Assembly: GCF_017745275.1 (NCBI RefSeq) | Contig: NZ_JAGHZS010000006.1 | Span: 372,001-436,000 of the forward strand | DNA: 64,000 bases | Direction: 5' to 3' | Source of the DNA: Chitinophaga sp. | GTDB taxonomy: Bacteria > Bacteroidota > Bacteroidia > Chitinophagales > Chitinophagaceae | Shown: one piece after another, positions 44,304 to 53,025 of the stretch | Numbering within the stretch: the first letter of the stretch is position 1 | How the letters are laid out: the number at the start of each line of letters is the position of its first letter | Translations under genes and position numbers: made by a program | The notes under the pieces: generated by a model | The model's input: only the letters and a program-made list of their open reading frames with translations | The model's database searches: none | What the model was told of the DNA's origin: nothing

Positions 44304-45704
44304 ATGGAACCTGTAACTGCCAACCGGCTTCAACAAATTCCAGCGTTGAAGGAGGTACCATTAGAGCAACTGGAGTGGCTCCTGCAACAATCAACCGAAA
44401 GGCTCATACCAGAAGGAGAGCTGATGTTCAAAGCCGGAGATCCCGTGGTATCTACTAACATTGTGATCAGTGGAAAGGTGCGTATTTCCGGTAGTATTAA
44501 CGGACATTACCGGGAACTGGCGGAGCTGAATGACGACAGTATCACCGGATGGCTGCCGTTCTCGCGCGTAAAAAACGCATTGGGAACAGGTGTGTGTTTG
44601 AAGGAAACACGTGTCATTTCCTGTCATGCAGATATTCTCAAACAAAATATAGAGCAGCATTATGAGCTCACAGAAGCGCTGGTACATATTATGACCAGCC
44701 GTGTGAGAGACAATACTTCCTTCCAGCAGCAGAACGAAAAAATGATGGCGCTGGGAAAGCTGTCTGCCGGCCTCGCCCATGAATTGAATAACCCGGTAGC
44801 CGCCATCACGCGCGGTGCGGCGGGTTTATGTGATAATATTACGCATCTCCCGGAAATATTCAGGGAGATGGCCGCCATTTGCCTGTCGGAAGAAGAAGCC
44901 GGCGTACTGGTGGAGCAACTGTTGCAGATGCGGGAAAGCCGCCCGGAAAAGGCATTGGGCATGCTGGAATTATCCGATAAAACCACCGCGCTGGAAGACT
45001 GGCTGGATAGTAAAAACATCCCTCAGCCGGAAATTGCAGAGGTGTTAGCGGAGTATAACCTGGACGTAGCCACCCTGGAAAAATTCAGTGAACAATTTCC
45101 TGAGCGGCAGTTGCCGGTCATTTTCAATTGGCTACAGAGCTCACTGGTGGCTTATCGCATGATCCACGACCTGCAACTATCTGCCAAAAGAATAGCCGAC
45201 CTGGTTACCTCCGTAAAAAGTTATACTTATATGGACCAGGAGCCGGACCGGCAATTTATAGATATCCACACCGGCTTACGGAATACGCTGGCCATGCTGA
45301 ACTTTAGAATACGCAAGGGAAATATTGACCTGGTGGAAAATTATGATACTACGCTGCCAAAAATTAAGGCGCTACCCGGGGAACTCAACCAGGTGTGGAC
45401 TAACCTTGTGGATAACGCTATTGATGCCATGGAAGCCAATAAGAAAGGAAGCCTGGAAATAGCCACCACGCAGGATCGGCAATATGTACATGTAACCATT
45501 ACAGATAATGGCCCTGGTATTCCAGCCGACATTCAAACAAGAATATTCGAACCATTTTTTACAACGAAAGAAATGGGAAAGGGCACCGGCCTTGGATTAG
45601 ATGTAGTGATGCAGATCGTAAAACGGCATCATGGTATGGTGAAATCCACCTCAGTTCCGGGGAAAACTACTTTCACCGTTTCCTTTCCCATAGAAAATAA
45701 TTAA
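44304..45704 (+). CDS. sensor histidine kinase with N-terminal cyclic-nucleotide-binding-like domain
   Basis: 466 residues, no membrane segment or signal peptide: cytoplasmic. Residues about 10-130 form a cNMP/CRP-like beta-roll (PEGELMFKAGDPVVSTNIVI, SGKVRISGSINGHYRELAEL, VCLKETRVISCHADILKQNI) but the usual phosphate-binding cassette is not evident, so the ligand may not be a cyclic nucleotide. HisKA follows with MALGKLSAGLAHELNNPVAA (phospho-His about 159), a helical linker, and HATPase_c (NQVWTNLVDNAIDAMEANKK, VTITDNGPGIPADIQTRIFE, GKGTGLGLDVVMQIVKRHHG). The next gene, 10 bp downstream, starts with a receiver domain and is its likely partner. Confidence 0.93.
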   Translation: MEPVTANRLQQIPALKEVPLEQLEWLLQQSTERLIPEGELMFKAGDPVVSTNIVISGKVRISGSINGHYRELAELNDDSITGWLPFSRVKNALGTGVCLKETRVISCHADILKQNIEQHYELTEALVHIMTSRVRDNTSFQQQNEKMMALGKLSAGLAHELNNPVAAITRGAAGLCDNITHLPEIFREMAAICLSEEEAGVLVEQLLQMRESRPEKALGMLELSDKTTALEDWLDSKNIPQPEIAEVLAEYNLDVATLEKFSEQFPERQLPVIFNWLQSSLVAYRMIHDLQLSAKRIADLVTSVKSYTYMDQEPDRQFIDIHTGLRNTLAMLNFRIRKGNIDLVENYDTTLPKIKALPGELNQVWTNLVDNAIDAMEANKKGSLEIATTQDRQYVHVTITDNGPGIPADIQTRIFEPFFTTKEMGKGTGLGLDVVMQIVKRHHGMVKSTSVPGKTTFTVSFPIENN

Positions 45705-45714
45705 TTTAGAAGAT

Positions 45715-47373
45715 ATGAGTTTGCCTATAATATTTGCTATTGACGATGATCGACAGGTGCTGAATGCGATTACACAGGACCTGAAAACCTATTACAGAAA
45801 ATCTTACCGCATTTTAAGTACGCTATCTGCCGAAGAAGCATTGAAAAGCCTGGTGGAACTGAAGAACCGGAATGAAACCGTAGCGCTGTTTATCTCTGAC
45901 CAGCGCATGCCGGAAATGGAAGGGGTGGATTTTTTACAACAGGCCATCGCTATCTATCCCGCCGCCAAAAGAGTACTGCTCACCGCTTATTCTGATACCA
46001 GTGCGGCGATTAAAGCAATTAATGAATTAAGACTGGATTATTACCTGATGAAGCCCTGGGATCCACCGGAAGAAAAATTATACCCGGTGATCAACGATTT
46101 GCTGGATGACTGGCAAACTACCTACCGGCCAGAGTTCCAGGGTATCAAAGTGATTGGACGCCCGTATTCCTCCAAGGCTTATCGTATTAAAGAATTCCTG
46201 GCCAGCAACCTGATACCTTATCAATCTATAGATGCCGGCGCGGAAGAAGGGAAGGTGCTGATGGATATCAACCAGTTGGACAACGCAGCTTTGCCGGTAG
46301 TGATTTTTGAAAATGGTGAGGTGGTATCTTGTCCGGGTATTATTGATATTGCTGCCAGGACGGGTTTGAATCCGACGCTGAAAAATGAAATTTACGATGT
46401 GGTGATCATTGGCGCAGGGCCGGCGGGGCTGGCGGCGTCGGTGTATGGGGCTTCAGAAGGACTGAAAACCTTGCTGATAGAGCGGCATGCGCCGGGAGGC
46501 CAGGCAGGTACCAGTTCGAGGATCGAGAACTACCTGGGCTTTCCTTCCGGGTTGAGTGGGGCGGAGCTGACCCGTCGTGCCATTACGCAGGCCACGCGGT
46601 TTGGAACAGAGTTTTTGTCGCCACAATCGGTGAAAGAAATTAAGCTTAAAGCAGATTATAAAATTGTTTGCCTGGAAAATGGTAAAGAGATCAATACCCG
46701 CTCTGTGGTGATTACTACCGGGGTAGATTACCGTAAACTGGAAACCGCCGGGATAGAGCAATTTACAGGTGCCGGTGTTTATTATGGTGCGGCGATGACA
46801 GAAGCTGCGTCCTGTAAGGAAAAGAGTGTGTATATTCTCGGTGGGGGTAATTCTGCCGGGCAGGCGGCAGTGTATCTTTCCCGCTTTGCGAAGGAGGTGT
46901 TTATTGTGATCCGGAAAAGTGATCTCACGGCTACCATGTCATCTTACCTGATTGATCAGATCAGTGAAATACATAATATTGTTATCCTGAGCAACACGGA
47001 AATTGTAGCCGCTACGGGCACGGACAGGCTGGAAGGGTTGAATATAGAAAACCTGCAAACCAAAGAGGTGAAGGCGGTAGCAGCGGATGCGTTGTATATT
47101 TTTATTGGTGCCAAACCTTATACGGAGTGGCTGGGTGATCTGATTATAAAAGATGAGAAAGGCTTTGTGCAAACTGGCAGGGAAATGAAGTCGTTCGAAT
47201 ATTTTGGTAAGTTATGGAAGTTGGACAGAGAACCATACCTGCTGGAAACCAGCTGCCCCGGTATATTTGCAGCGGGAGATGTGCGTTCTGGTGCTATGAG
47301 CCGGGTGGCATCCGCGGTGGGAGAAGGTTCTATGAGTATTAGTATGGTACATAAATATTTAGCAGAAGTATAA
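45715..47373 (+). CDS. response receiver - glutaredoxin-like - thioredoxin reductase-like fusion lacking redox dithiols
   Basis: 552 residues in three parts. Receiver 1-130 with AIDDDRQ, phospho-Asp about 62 (FISDQRMPEMEG), Thr 90 and Lys 113 (YYLMKPWDPP). A glutaredoxin-like domain at about 143-218 (GIKVIGRPYSSKAYRIKEFL, cis-Pro region ALPVVIFENGEVVSCPG), where PYSS replaces the CPYC of glutaredoxins. A TrxR-type flavoprotein at about 225-550 with DVVIIGAGPAGLAASVYG, VYILGGGNSAGQAAVYLSR and GIFAAGDVRSGAMSRVASAV; the site that should read CATC reads YGAAMTEAASC. FAD and NAD(P)H sites look intact, so it may be a phosphorylation-controlled NAD(P)H oxidoreductase or sensor rather than a thioredoxin reductase. 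Second gene of the operon 44304-47647. Confidence 0.9.
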   Translation: MSLPIIFAIDDDRQVLNAITQDLKTYYRKSYRILSTLSAEEALKSLVELKNRNETVALFISDQRMPEMEGVDFLQQAIAIYPAAKRVLLTAYSDTSAAIKAINELRLDYYLMKPWDPPEEKLYPVINDLLDDWQTTYRPEFQGIKVIGRPYSSKAYRIKEFLASNLIPYQSIDAGAEEGKVLMDINQLDNAALPVVIFENGEVVSCPGIIDIAARTGLNPTLKNEIYDVVIIGAGPAGLAASVYGASEGLKTLLIERHAPGGQAGTSSRIENYLGFPSGLSGAELTRRAITQATRFGTEFLSPQSVKEIKLKADYKIVCLENGKEINTRSVVITTGVDYRKLETAGIEQFTGAGVYYGAAMTEAASCKEKSVYILGGGNSAGQAAVYLSRFAKEVFIVIRKSDLTATMSSYLIDQISEIHNIVILSNTEIVAATGTDRLEGLNIENLQTKEVKAVAADALYIFIGAKPYTEWLGDLIIKDEKGFVQTGREMKSFEYFGKLWKLDREPYLLETSCPGIFAAGDVRSGAMSRVASAVGEGSMSISMVHKYLAEV

Positions 47374-47383
47374 ATTGTTTTTT

Positions 47384-47647
47384 ATGTCTGTATGTTCACA
47401 TCTCGCCGCTATTACGGCGGTTAAAACCAGTGAGGAATACGTATGTGAAGAATGCATAAAGCATGGTGGGGAGTGGGTGCATTTGCGTACCTGCCAGACC
47501 TGTGGGGTCACTTTATGCTGTGACGACTCACCCTCCACACATATGACGAAGCATCATCATGCCACCGGGCACCCGGTGGTGGCTTCTGCAGAGCCGGGAG
47601 AACAATGGTTGTGGTGTTATATTGATAATGCGTTTGTAGAATATTAA
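47384..47647 (+). CDS. UBP-type zinc finger protein
   Basis: 87 residues from ATG 47384, 10 bp after the flavoprotein gene; a TTG three codons earlier is the alternative. The ligand pattern of the ZnF-UBP fold is complete: CSHL near the N-terminus, YVCEECIKHGGEWVHLRTCQ, TCGVTLCCDDSPSTHMTKHH, then HATGHPVV and a final EQWLWCYIDNAF. In eukaryotes this fold binds ubiquitin C-termini in deubiquitinases; bacterial stand-alone versions have no settled role. Its position as third gene after a kinase and a receiver-flavoprotein points to a role in that pathway. Confidence 0.9.
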   Translation: MSVCSHLAAITAVKTSEEYVCEECIKHGGEWVHLRTCQTCGVTLCCDDSPSTHMTKHHHATGHPVVASAEPGEQWLWCYIDNAFVEY

Positions 47648-47981
47648 CCGGGAGAATATCCTCATACCGGCAACTATCTTGTTATAAAATTTTCGTTATT
47701 CGAAAAGTAAATTTATATTGCTATCAGAAAATGACAATATGCACCTGTCATGTAAATAATACGCTTAATCAACCATCAGCATTTTCAATCTTTTTTTAGT
47801 CTTTTTTTAGTCAATCAAAATATTAAAACACGTTATTTCAGATACTGTAATTCAATAGTATTATCACTTGTCGAATCATAGCTAAATCGATTTTTAACAG
47901 AAGAATCAGCCAGGAATCAGTAAAGTTAATATCCACGTAATATTAGGCAATTACATTTGCAGGACTTGTTATATTCCTTTT
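47648..47981. other. AT-rich intergenic region upstream of the second PUL
   Basis: 334 bp without a gene. It contains an 11-bp tandem repeat (TCTTTTTTTAG at 47789-47799 and 47800-47810) and the promoter box at 47952. Nothing else stands out; no terminator hairpin after the zinc finger gene is clear. Confidence 0.5.
47952..47959 (+). promoter_or_regulatory. -7 box for the ECF sigma gene at 47982
   Basis: TACATTTG is a perfect TAnnTTTG element 22 bp before the start codon. The -33 element is weak (TTAA near 47926, not TTTG), so activator dependence or low basal activity is possible. Confidence 0.45.
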
Positions 47982-48581
47982 ATGGCCGCGCATCAGCATT
48001 TATTTCTCCAGGATATGTCCGCCACTGTACGTCAGGTGGAGTTTGAAGCATCAGTAGCTACCTATTGGGATAAGCTATTGGGCATTGCGGTGGCCAAAAC
48101 CAACGCGCATGATGCATTTGACATTGTGCAGGATGTATTGCTTTGTTTGTGGGAGAAGTGGGACGAAGTGCCGAAAGATAAAACACTGGAGTTTTACCTG
48201 CTCAACGCCCTGAAGTTCCGGATATTTAAATATTACCGTACCAACGGCCGTTATCAGGCGCACCTGAAAAAGCTGGAAGTATTGCTCAATGATACCCTTG
48301 AAGCACCCGGTGCCCTGGCGCAGGAAGAACTGCATGTGCTGAAAGATACTATTATAGCGGAAGCCATGGAGGTATTATCGCCCAGCCAGCGGCAATTATT
48401 TGTGTTACGTGTACAACATCATTATTCCTACCAGAAAATAGCTCAACAATTAGGCATAGACCCAGCCTCCGCAAGGGTTTTATATAGCCGCGCCCTGAAA
48501 CAGGTAAAAGCACACATTAAGGAAAATCCTGCCTTATCTGCCAGCCTCGTATCTGCATTTTTGCTGTTTACAATTTCTTAA
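47982..48581 (+). CDS. ECF RNA polymerase sigma-70 factor of the sialidase/patatin locus
   Basis: 199 residues. Region 2 (VATYWDKLLGIAVAKTNAHD, FDIVQDVLLCLWEKWDEV) and region 4 (LSPSQRQLFVLRVQHHYSYQ, IAQQLGIDPASARVLYSRAL) are intact. The last 16 residues (ALSASLVSAFLLFTIS) are hydrophobic, like the tail of the sigma factor at 2417-3016 and unlike the other two here. Followed after 47 bp by its FecR. Confidence 0.93.
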   Translation: MAAHQHLFLQDMSATVRQVEFEASVATYWDKLLGIAVAKTNAHDAFDIVQDVLLCLWEKWDEVPKDKTLEFYLLNALKFRIFKYYRTNGRYQAHLKKLEVLLNDTLEAPGALAQEELHVLKDTIIAEAMEVLSPSQRQLFVLRVQHHYSYQKIAQQLGIDPASARVLYSRALKQVKAHIKENPALSASLVSAFLLFTIS

Positions 48582-48628
48582 CATTCGATCGGGTTAACAT
48601 TTTTCGGTCTCCGGGTATTCATTAGTAG

Positions 48629-49585
48629 ATGGCACCGAAAAAATATCCAAGGGCCCATGCCCTGTTAGAAAAATTTCATGCAGGCAAATGCACACCTGAA
48701 GAACTGGCCTTATTAGACAGTTGGTATGACGGTTTGCAAAATATTGAGCCAATGCCTGCGGCAGATGTAAGCCAATACCAGCAACAGTTCCTGGCTAATT
48801 TTCGTAGCCGCTTACCAGTTGCTAAAGTGGTATGGTGGAAGAAAGCGGCCGTGAAATGGACTGCTGCTGCAGCGAGTGTATTACTACTGGCAGGCGCCGG
48901 ATTTGTGTGGCTGCAACACTCCACCGCATCCGGAGATAAGAGTGCAACAGATAAAACATTCCTGGTGACGAATGAAACTAGCGCGGTGAAACTGGTGGTA
49001 TTACCCGACAGTTCGCATGTATGGCTGAACACTGCTGCGTCGTTGCGCTGGAAAGAAGATTTCAACCGGAAAGTACGTAGCGTACAACTCACCGGGGAAG
49101 GTTTCTTTGATGTACAAGGGCAAACAGGCAAGCCTTTCACGATCCATACAAGGGATATGGCGATACAGGTGTTAGGCACACAGTTTAACGTGGAAGCCTA
49201 TCCTGCTGAAGGATTAACACGCGTATCGCTGGTACAGGGAAAAGTAAAGGTGCGTGTTGGAAAAGAGAATGCTGTACTGAAGCCTGGTTATGCAGCCGCC
49301 TATAACAATGGAGAAAAAGGCCTGACGGTTAGCGAAGCAGATGCCGGCAGGGTAGCAGCCTGGAGAGAAGATGCTTTCAGCGCTACTGATTTACCGCTCC
49401 ACGATGCCTTTGCACGCCTGTGTAATCGCAACGGATACACGGTTCGCTGGGAAAATATGCAGGGCGCAGATAAAAATATTTCTGTCATGTTCAGAAAAGA
49501 GGCCTTTACCAAAATGCTCGACAATCTATGTTATATCAGTCGTAAGCGATATCGCATTACCGAAAAACAGGTTACCATTTATTAA
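48629..49585 (+). CDS. FecR-family anti-sigma factor
   Basis: 318 residues. N-terminus ALLEKFHAGKCTPEELALLD, a membrane segment near 75-95 (TAAAASVLLLAGAGFVWLQ), FecR domain (VLPDSSHVWLNTAASLRWKE, VQLTGEGFFDVQGQTGKPF, IQVLGTQFNVEAYPAE) and a DUF4974 C-terminus (NISVMFRKEAFTKMLDNLCY). Partner of the upstream sigma factor and of the STN domain of the SusC 33 bp downstream. Confidence 0.95.
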   Translation: MAPKKYPRAHALLEKFHAGKCTPEELALLDSWYDGLQNIEPMPAADVSQYQQQFLANFRSRLPVAKVVWWKKAAVKWTAAAASVLLLAGAGFVWLQHSTASGDKSATDKTFLVTNETSAVKLVVLPDSSHVWLNTAASLRWKEDFNRKVRSVQLTGEGFFDVQGQTGKPFTIHTRDMAIQVLGTQFNVEAYPAEGLTRVSLVQGKVKVRVGKENAVLKPGYAAAYNNGEKGLTVSEADAGRVAAWREDAFSATDLPLHDAFARLCNRNGYTVRWENMQGADKNISVMFRKEAFTKMLDNLCYISRKRYRITEKQVTIY

Positions 49586-49618
49586 TACACGTGTGAACAC
49601 TCCTGAAAAAATCAACAC

Positions 49619-52600
49619 ATGAAAATGAAATGTACCATTTCAGATCAGTACTCCCGTAGAAGCGGGCCAACTGCATTCCGCCTTAAAAGATATCTTTTAT
49701 TGGGATGCGCCCTTTTGCCGGCCACTTTTGGCTATGCACGGCAAAGCGGGTTGAACGAAAAAGTAAAACTGGATATTTCACGCGCCTCGTTGTCACAGGT
49801 GCTGACTGCCCTGGGCTCTCAGAGTACTTTTACGTTCAACTACGTAAAACAGGACTTCGATAAAATCATGATCAGTGATTTTAAAACAGACAACATCACG
49901 TTAAACGAAGCACTCAACCTGCTCCGGAACAAATCCGGCATTGAGTACAGCGTTAGCGACAAAGCAATCCTGCTGAGAAAAGCAGAGAAAGACCCGGTGG
50001 TACAAACCACGCAGGTGGCAGATCATAAAATCAGCGGTAGAATTACTACTGAAAATAAAGAACCTATACCAGGTGTATCTGTATGGGTGAAAGGAACAAA
50101 AATTAGAACAGTGACCAATGTTGATGGTCGTTACGAGATCACAGCAGAAAATGAGAAGTCAGTACTGGTGTTCAGCTACGTAGGTTATGAAACCATTGAA
50201 ACCGTAGTAGGAAACGCAGAAACACTGAACTTCAGCCTCAAAGTAAGCAGCAGCGGATTGAATGAAGTAGTAGTACTGGGTTATGGTACCGCTAAAAAAG
50301 GAGACCTGTCTGCCGCCGTATCTGTAGTACCGGATATGAAACAAATTAAGGAGCGCCCGGTAATGGATGTGGCTAACATGATCCAGGGTAAAGTGCCTGG
50401 TATTACCGTAACCAGTAATGGTGGCCATACCAGTAATTCGAACAATATCGTGATCCGTGGTATGGGCTCCCGCAGGGATGAAGCAGTGTTGTATGTTGTA
50501 GATGGAGTACCAGGAGCGCCTTACAACCCTGCTGATGTTGAGAATATTACTGTGTTAAAGGATGCGGCTTCTGCTGCCGTTTATGGTGCTTATGCCGGTT
50601 CTTCTGGTGTAATATTGATCACTACCCGTCAGGCAGCTAAAGGGTTACCTTCTGTTCAATACACCGGTTTTGTTGGTGCGAAACAAGCATGGCGTACTTT
50701 GCAGTCGCTCACAGCAGAAGATGAAGCCAAGGTAGCTAACCTCGCCCAAACCAATGCTGGTAACCCATTGCAGGAAGGCTGGGATCCGGTAAAGAATCCT
50801 TATGGTGCAGTAACACGTACCAACTGGATGAAGGAAATTTTCCGTACTGGCATGATTCAAAGACATAACATTAGCGTAAACGCCGGTACAGACAAATTTT
50901 CTACCCTTTTCCAGGCGCGTTATGAAAATGAAGAGGGTACCCTGTTGAATACCTACAACAAAAACATTTCCCTGAGATTTAATGCGAATTACGAGTTTTC
51001 TAAAAACATAAAACTACGTCAGGAAATCTTCTGGAATAATAATGATAACAGGGATGCTGAAACTGCCAGTGGTTATACAGGTGTAATTACCTCCGCTATT
51101 TATATGCCCCGCTCTGCCACCCCTTACTATGCAGACGGAACGTTTGGAGGTACAGGCCCAAGAGATGGTGCCTACAATGGTATCTATGGTGACGCGGTGA
51201 ATCCCGTAGCCACGCTGCTCCGTAACCAACCTTTTAATAAGAAAAATGATCTGCAGTCAGTAACAGAATTTACGATTTCAAATATCGTTCCCGGTCTGAC
51301 TTATTTATCCCGTTTTGCTTATCGGCAAAATAACGCTTTGTGGAAAAACTTCGAGCCGAAAAGAACAGAGCCAGGTAAACCTAATGACCAGAATAGGTTA
51401 ACTTATTCTACAGATAAAGGATATAACTGGATATGGGAAAATACCCTGAACTATACCAAAGTGATCAACAAACATAGCATCGGTGCTATGGCATCTATCA
51501 CCGGACAGGAAGCAGGTAATCGCTACTTCTATGCTGCAGCGCGTGGTTTCGAAAATGAAGCCGATTGGGCACAATATTTTGTAAACGCCACCATTTTTGA
51601 TAAAGACCAACCGAAAGATGATCGCTGGATAGATCGTGGCGCTTCTTATGTAGGAAGATTGTCTTATAGCTGGGCAGACCGCTATTTCTTCACAGGAAGT
51701 TACCGTTATGATATGGCTGGTCGTTTGACAGTAGGCCATCGTGGACAAGGATTCCCTGGTTTGACTGCTGCCTGGAAAATCAGTTCTGAACCATTCTTCC
51801 ATATAGCTGCTGTTGACCTCTTGAAAGTAAGGGGTAGCTGGGGTAGAATAGGTAATATGCTGTCTATTGGCCGCAACTATGGTTACCCAACACTGACACC
51901 TGGAACTACTTATCAAATTGGCAACGGAGCTCCCATCTCCAACTCCCTGTCAAATAATGCTGCATTTAACCCGGCATTGGGCTGGGAAACCTCCCAACAA
52001 ACCGATATCGGATTGGATCTCAGCATGTTCAAGCAACACTTGAACGTTACTGTTGACTACTTCGATAAGCTGACCTATGATCTGATCAAGCAACAGGATA
52101 GTAAATGGCCCAACACTTTTGGGTTTGATGCTCCTTACCTGAATCAGGGTAAGATTGGTAACAAAGGTTGGGAAGTAGCTGTTTCCTGGAACAATCACAT
52201 CGGTGAGGTAGGTTATAATCTTGGTGCTAACATTGCTACTTTGAAAAACAGGGTAGTATATATTGATGAGAATGAAGGCTCCTTCTGGTTACATAACGAT
52301 AGTTATAGAGGCGTATTAACTCCTTACCGCTCCAAAGTTGGAGAGCCATATTTCTCGTACTGGTTGATACAAACAGCAGGATTATTCCAATCTGATGCAG
52401 AAGCAGCTGCTTACCAGAAAGATGGTAACAGGATTCAGCCGAATGCTAAAGCAGGTGATATCAAATTTGTAGATCGCGACGGAAATGGAAAAATTGATGA
52501 TGGAGATCGTGTTTACATGGGTAGCGCTTTCCCTAAGCTGACTTATGGATTTAATGCCAGCTTCACCTGGAAAAATTTCGATCTCAGTCTGTTTATGCAG

Positions 52601-53005
52601 GGTGTAGGTGGTGTAAAACTGTTCAACGCTTTCAAGATGACTACCTTAAGTGGTTCAGAACAAGGATACAATCGTTGGGATAAAATTAAAGATGCGTGGA
52701 CACCAGAGAATACAGGTTCCAATATTCCCCGTGTGCGTGCTAATGATCCTAATGGCAACTTCGGTACTAACTCTGACTGGTACCTGGAAAATGGTAACTA
52801 CCTGAGATTGAAAAACCTGCTGATAGGTTATACTTTCCAGAAGATGAGCTGGAACAAAGGACTGCGTGTGTATTTCAGCGGCGATAACCTCCTCACCTTC
52901 ACCAAATATACCGGTATGGATCCGGAAGTAGGTGGTATTGGTCTTGATGGTGGTCAATTCCCGGTTTCCCGTGTGTTCTCTGTGGGTGCAAATGTTAAAT
53001 TCTGA
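49619..53005 (+). CDS. SusC-family TonB-dependent receptor with STN domain
   Basis: 1128 residues. Signal peptide from RLKRYLLLGCALLPATFGYA, STN domain (VKLDISRASLSQVLTALGSQ to YSVSDKAILLRK), carboxypeptidase-regulatory-like domain (ISGRITTENKEPIPGVSVWV), plug (LNEVVVLGYGTAKKGDLSAA, VIRGMGSRRDEAVLYVVDGV, LKDAASAAVYGAYAGSSGVI) and a barrel ending VFSVGANVKF. Paired with the SusD at 53026. Glycine, alanine and asparagine codons favour GGT, GCT and AAC more than in the GH144-locus receptor. The substrate is probably a glycan or glycolipid, from the downstream hydrolases. Confidence 0.96.
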   Translation: MKMKCTISDQYSRRSGPTAFRLKRYLLLGCALLPATFGYARQSGLNEKVKLDISRASLSQVLTALGSQSTFTFNYVKQDFDKIMISDFKTDNITLNEALNLLRNKSGIEYSVSDKAILLRKAEKDPVVQTTQVADHKISGRITTENKEPIPGVSVWVKGTKIRTVTNVDGRYEITAENEKSVLVFSYVGYETIETVVGNAETLNFSLKVSSSGLNEVVVLGYGTAKKGDLSAAVSVVPDMKQIKERPVMDVANMIQGKVPGITVTSNGGHTSNSNNIVIRGMGSRRDEAVLYVVDGVPGAPYNPADVENITVLKDAASAAVYGAYAGSSGVILITTRQAAKGLPSVQYTGFVGAKQAWRTLQSLTAEDEAKVANLAQTNAGNPLQEGWDPVKNPYGAVTRTNWMKEIFRTGMIQRHNISVNAGTDKFSTLFQARYENEEGTLLNTYNKNISLRFNANYEFSKNIKLRQEIFWNNNDNRDAETASGYTGVITSAIYMPRSATPYYADGTFGGTGPRDGAYNGIYGDAVNPVATLLRNQPFNKKNDLQSVTEFTISNIVPGLTYLSRFAYRQNNALWKNFEPKRTEPGKPNDQNRLTYSTDKGYNWIWENTLNYTKVINKHSIGAMASITGQEAGNRYFYAAARGFENEADWAQYFVNATIFDKDQPKDDRWIDRGASYVGRLSYSWADRYFFTGSYRYDMAGRLTVGHRGQGFPGLTAAWKISSEPFFHIAAVDLLKVRGSWGRIGNMLSIGRNYGYPTLTPGTTYQIGNGAPISNSLSNNAAFNPALGWETSQQTDIGLDLSMFKQHLNVTVDYFDKLTYDLIKQQDSKWPNTFGFDAPYLNQGKIGNKGWEVAVSWNNHIGEVGYNLGANIATLKNRVVYIDENEGSFWLHNDSYRGVLTPYRSKVGEPYFSYWLIQTAGLFQSDAEAAAYQKDGNRIQPNAKAGDIKFVDRDGNGKIDDGDRVYMGSAFPKLTYGFNASFTWKNFDLSLFMQGVGGVKLFNAFKMTTLSGSEQGYNRWDKIKDAWTPENTGSNIPRVRANDPNGNFGTNSDWYLENGNYLRLKNLLIGYTFQKMSWNKGLRVYFSGDNLLTFTKYTGMDPEVGGIGLDGGQFPVSRVFSVGANVKF

Positions 53006-53025
53006 TCAAGCCAAACTGTATTATT

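Noticed and set aside
22659..47943. The 16-mer TAATATCCACGTAATA occurs exactly upstream of glpK (about 22667) and upstream of the sigma gene at 47982 (about 47928)
   Set aside because: A single shared AT-rich 16-mer in 64 kb is near chance expectation, and the two contexts differ.
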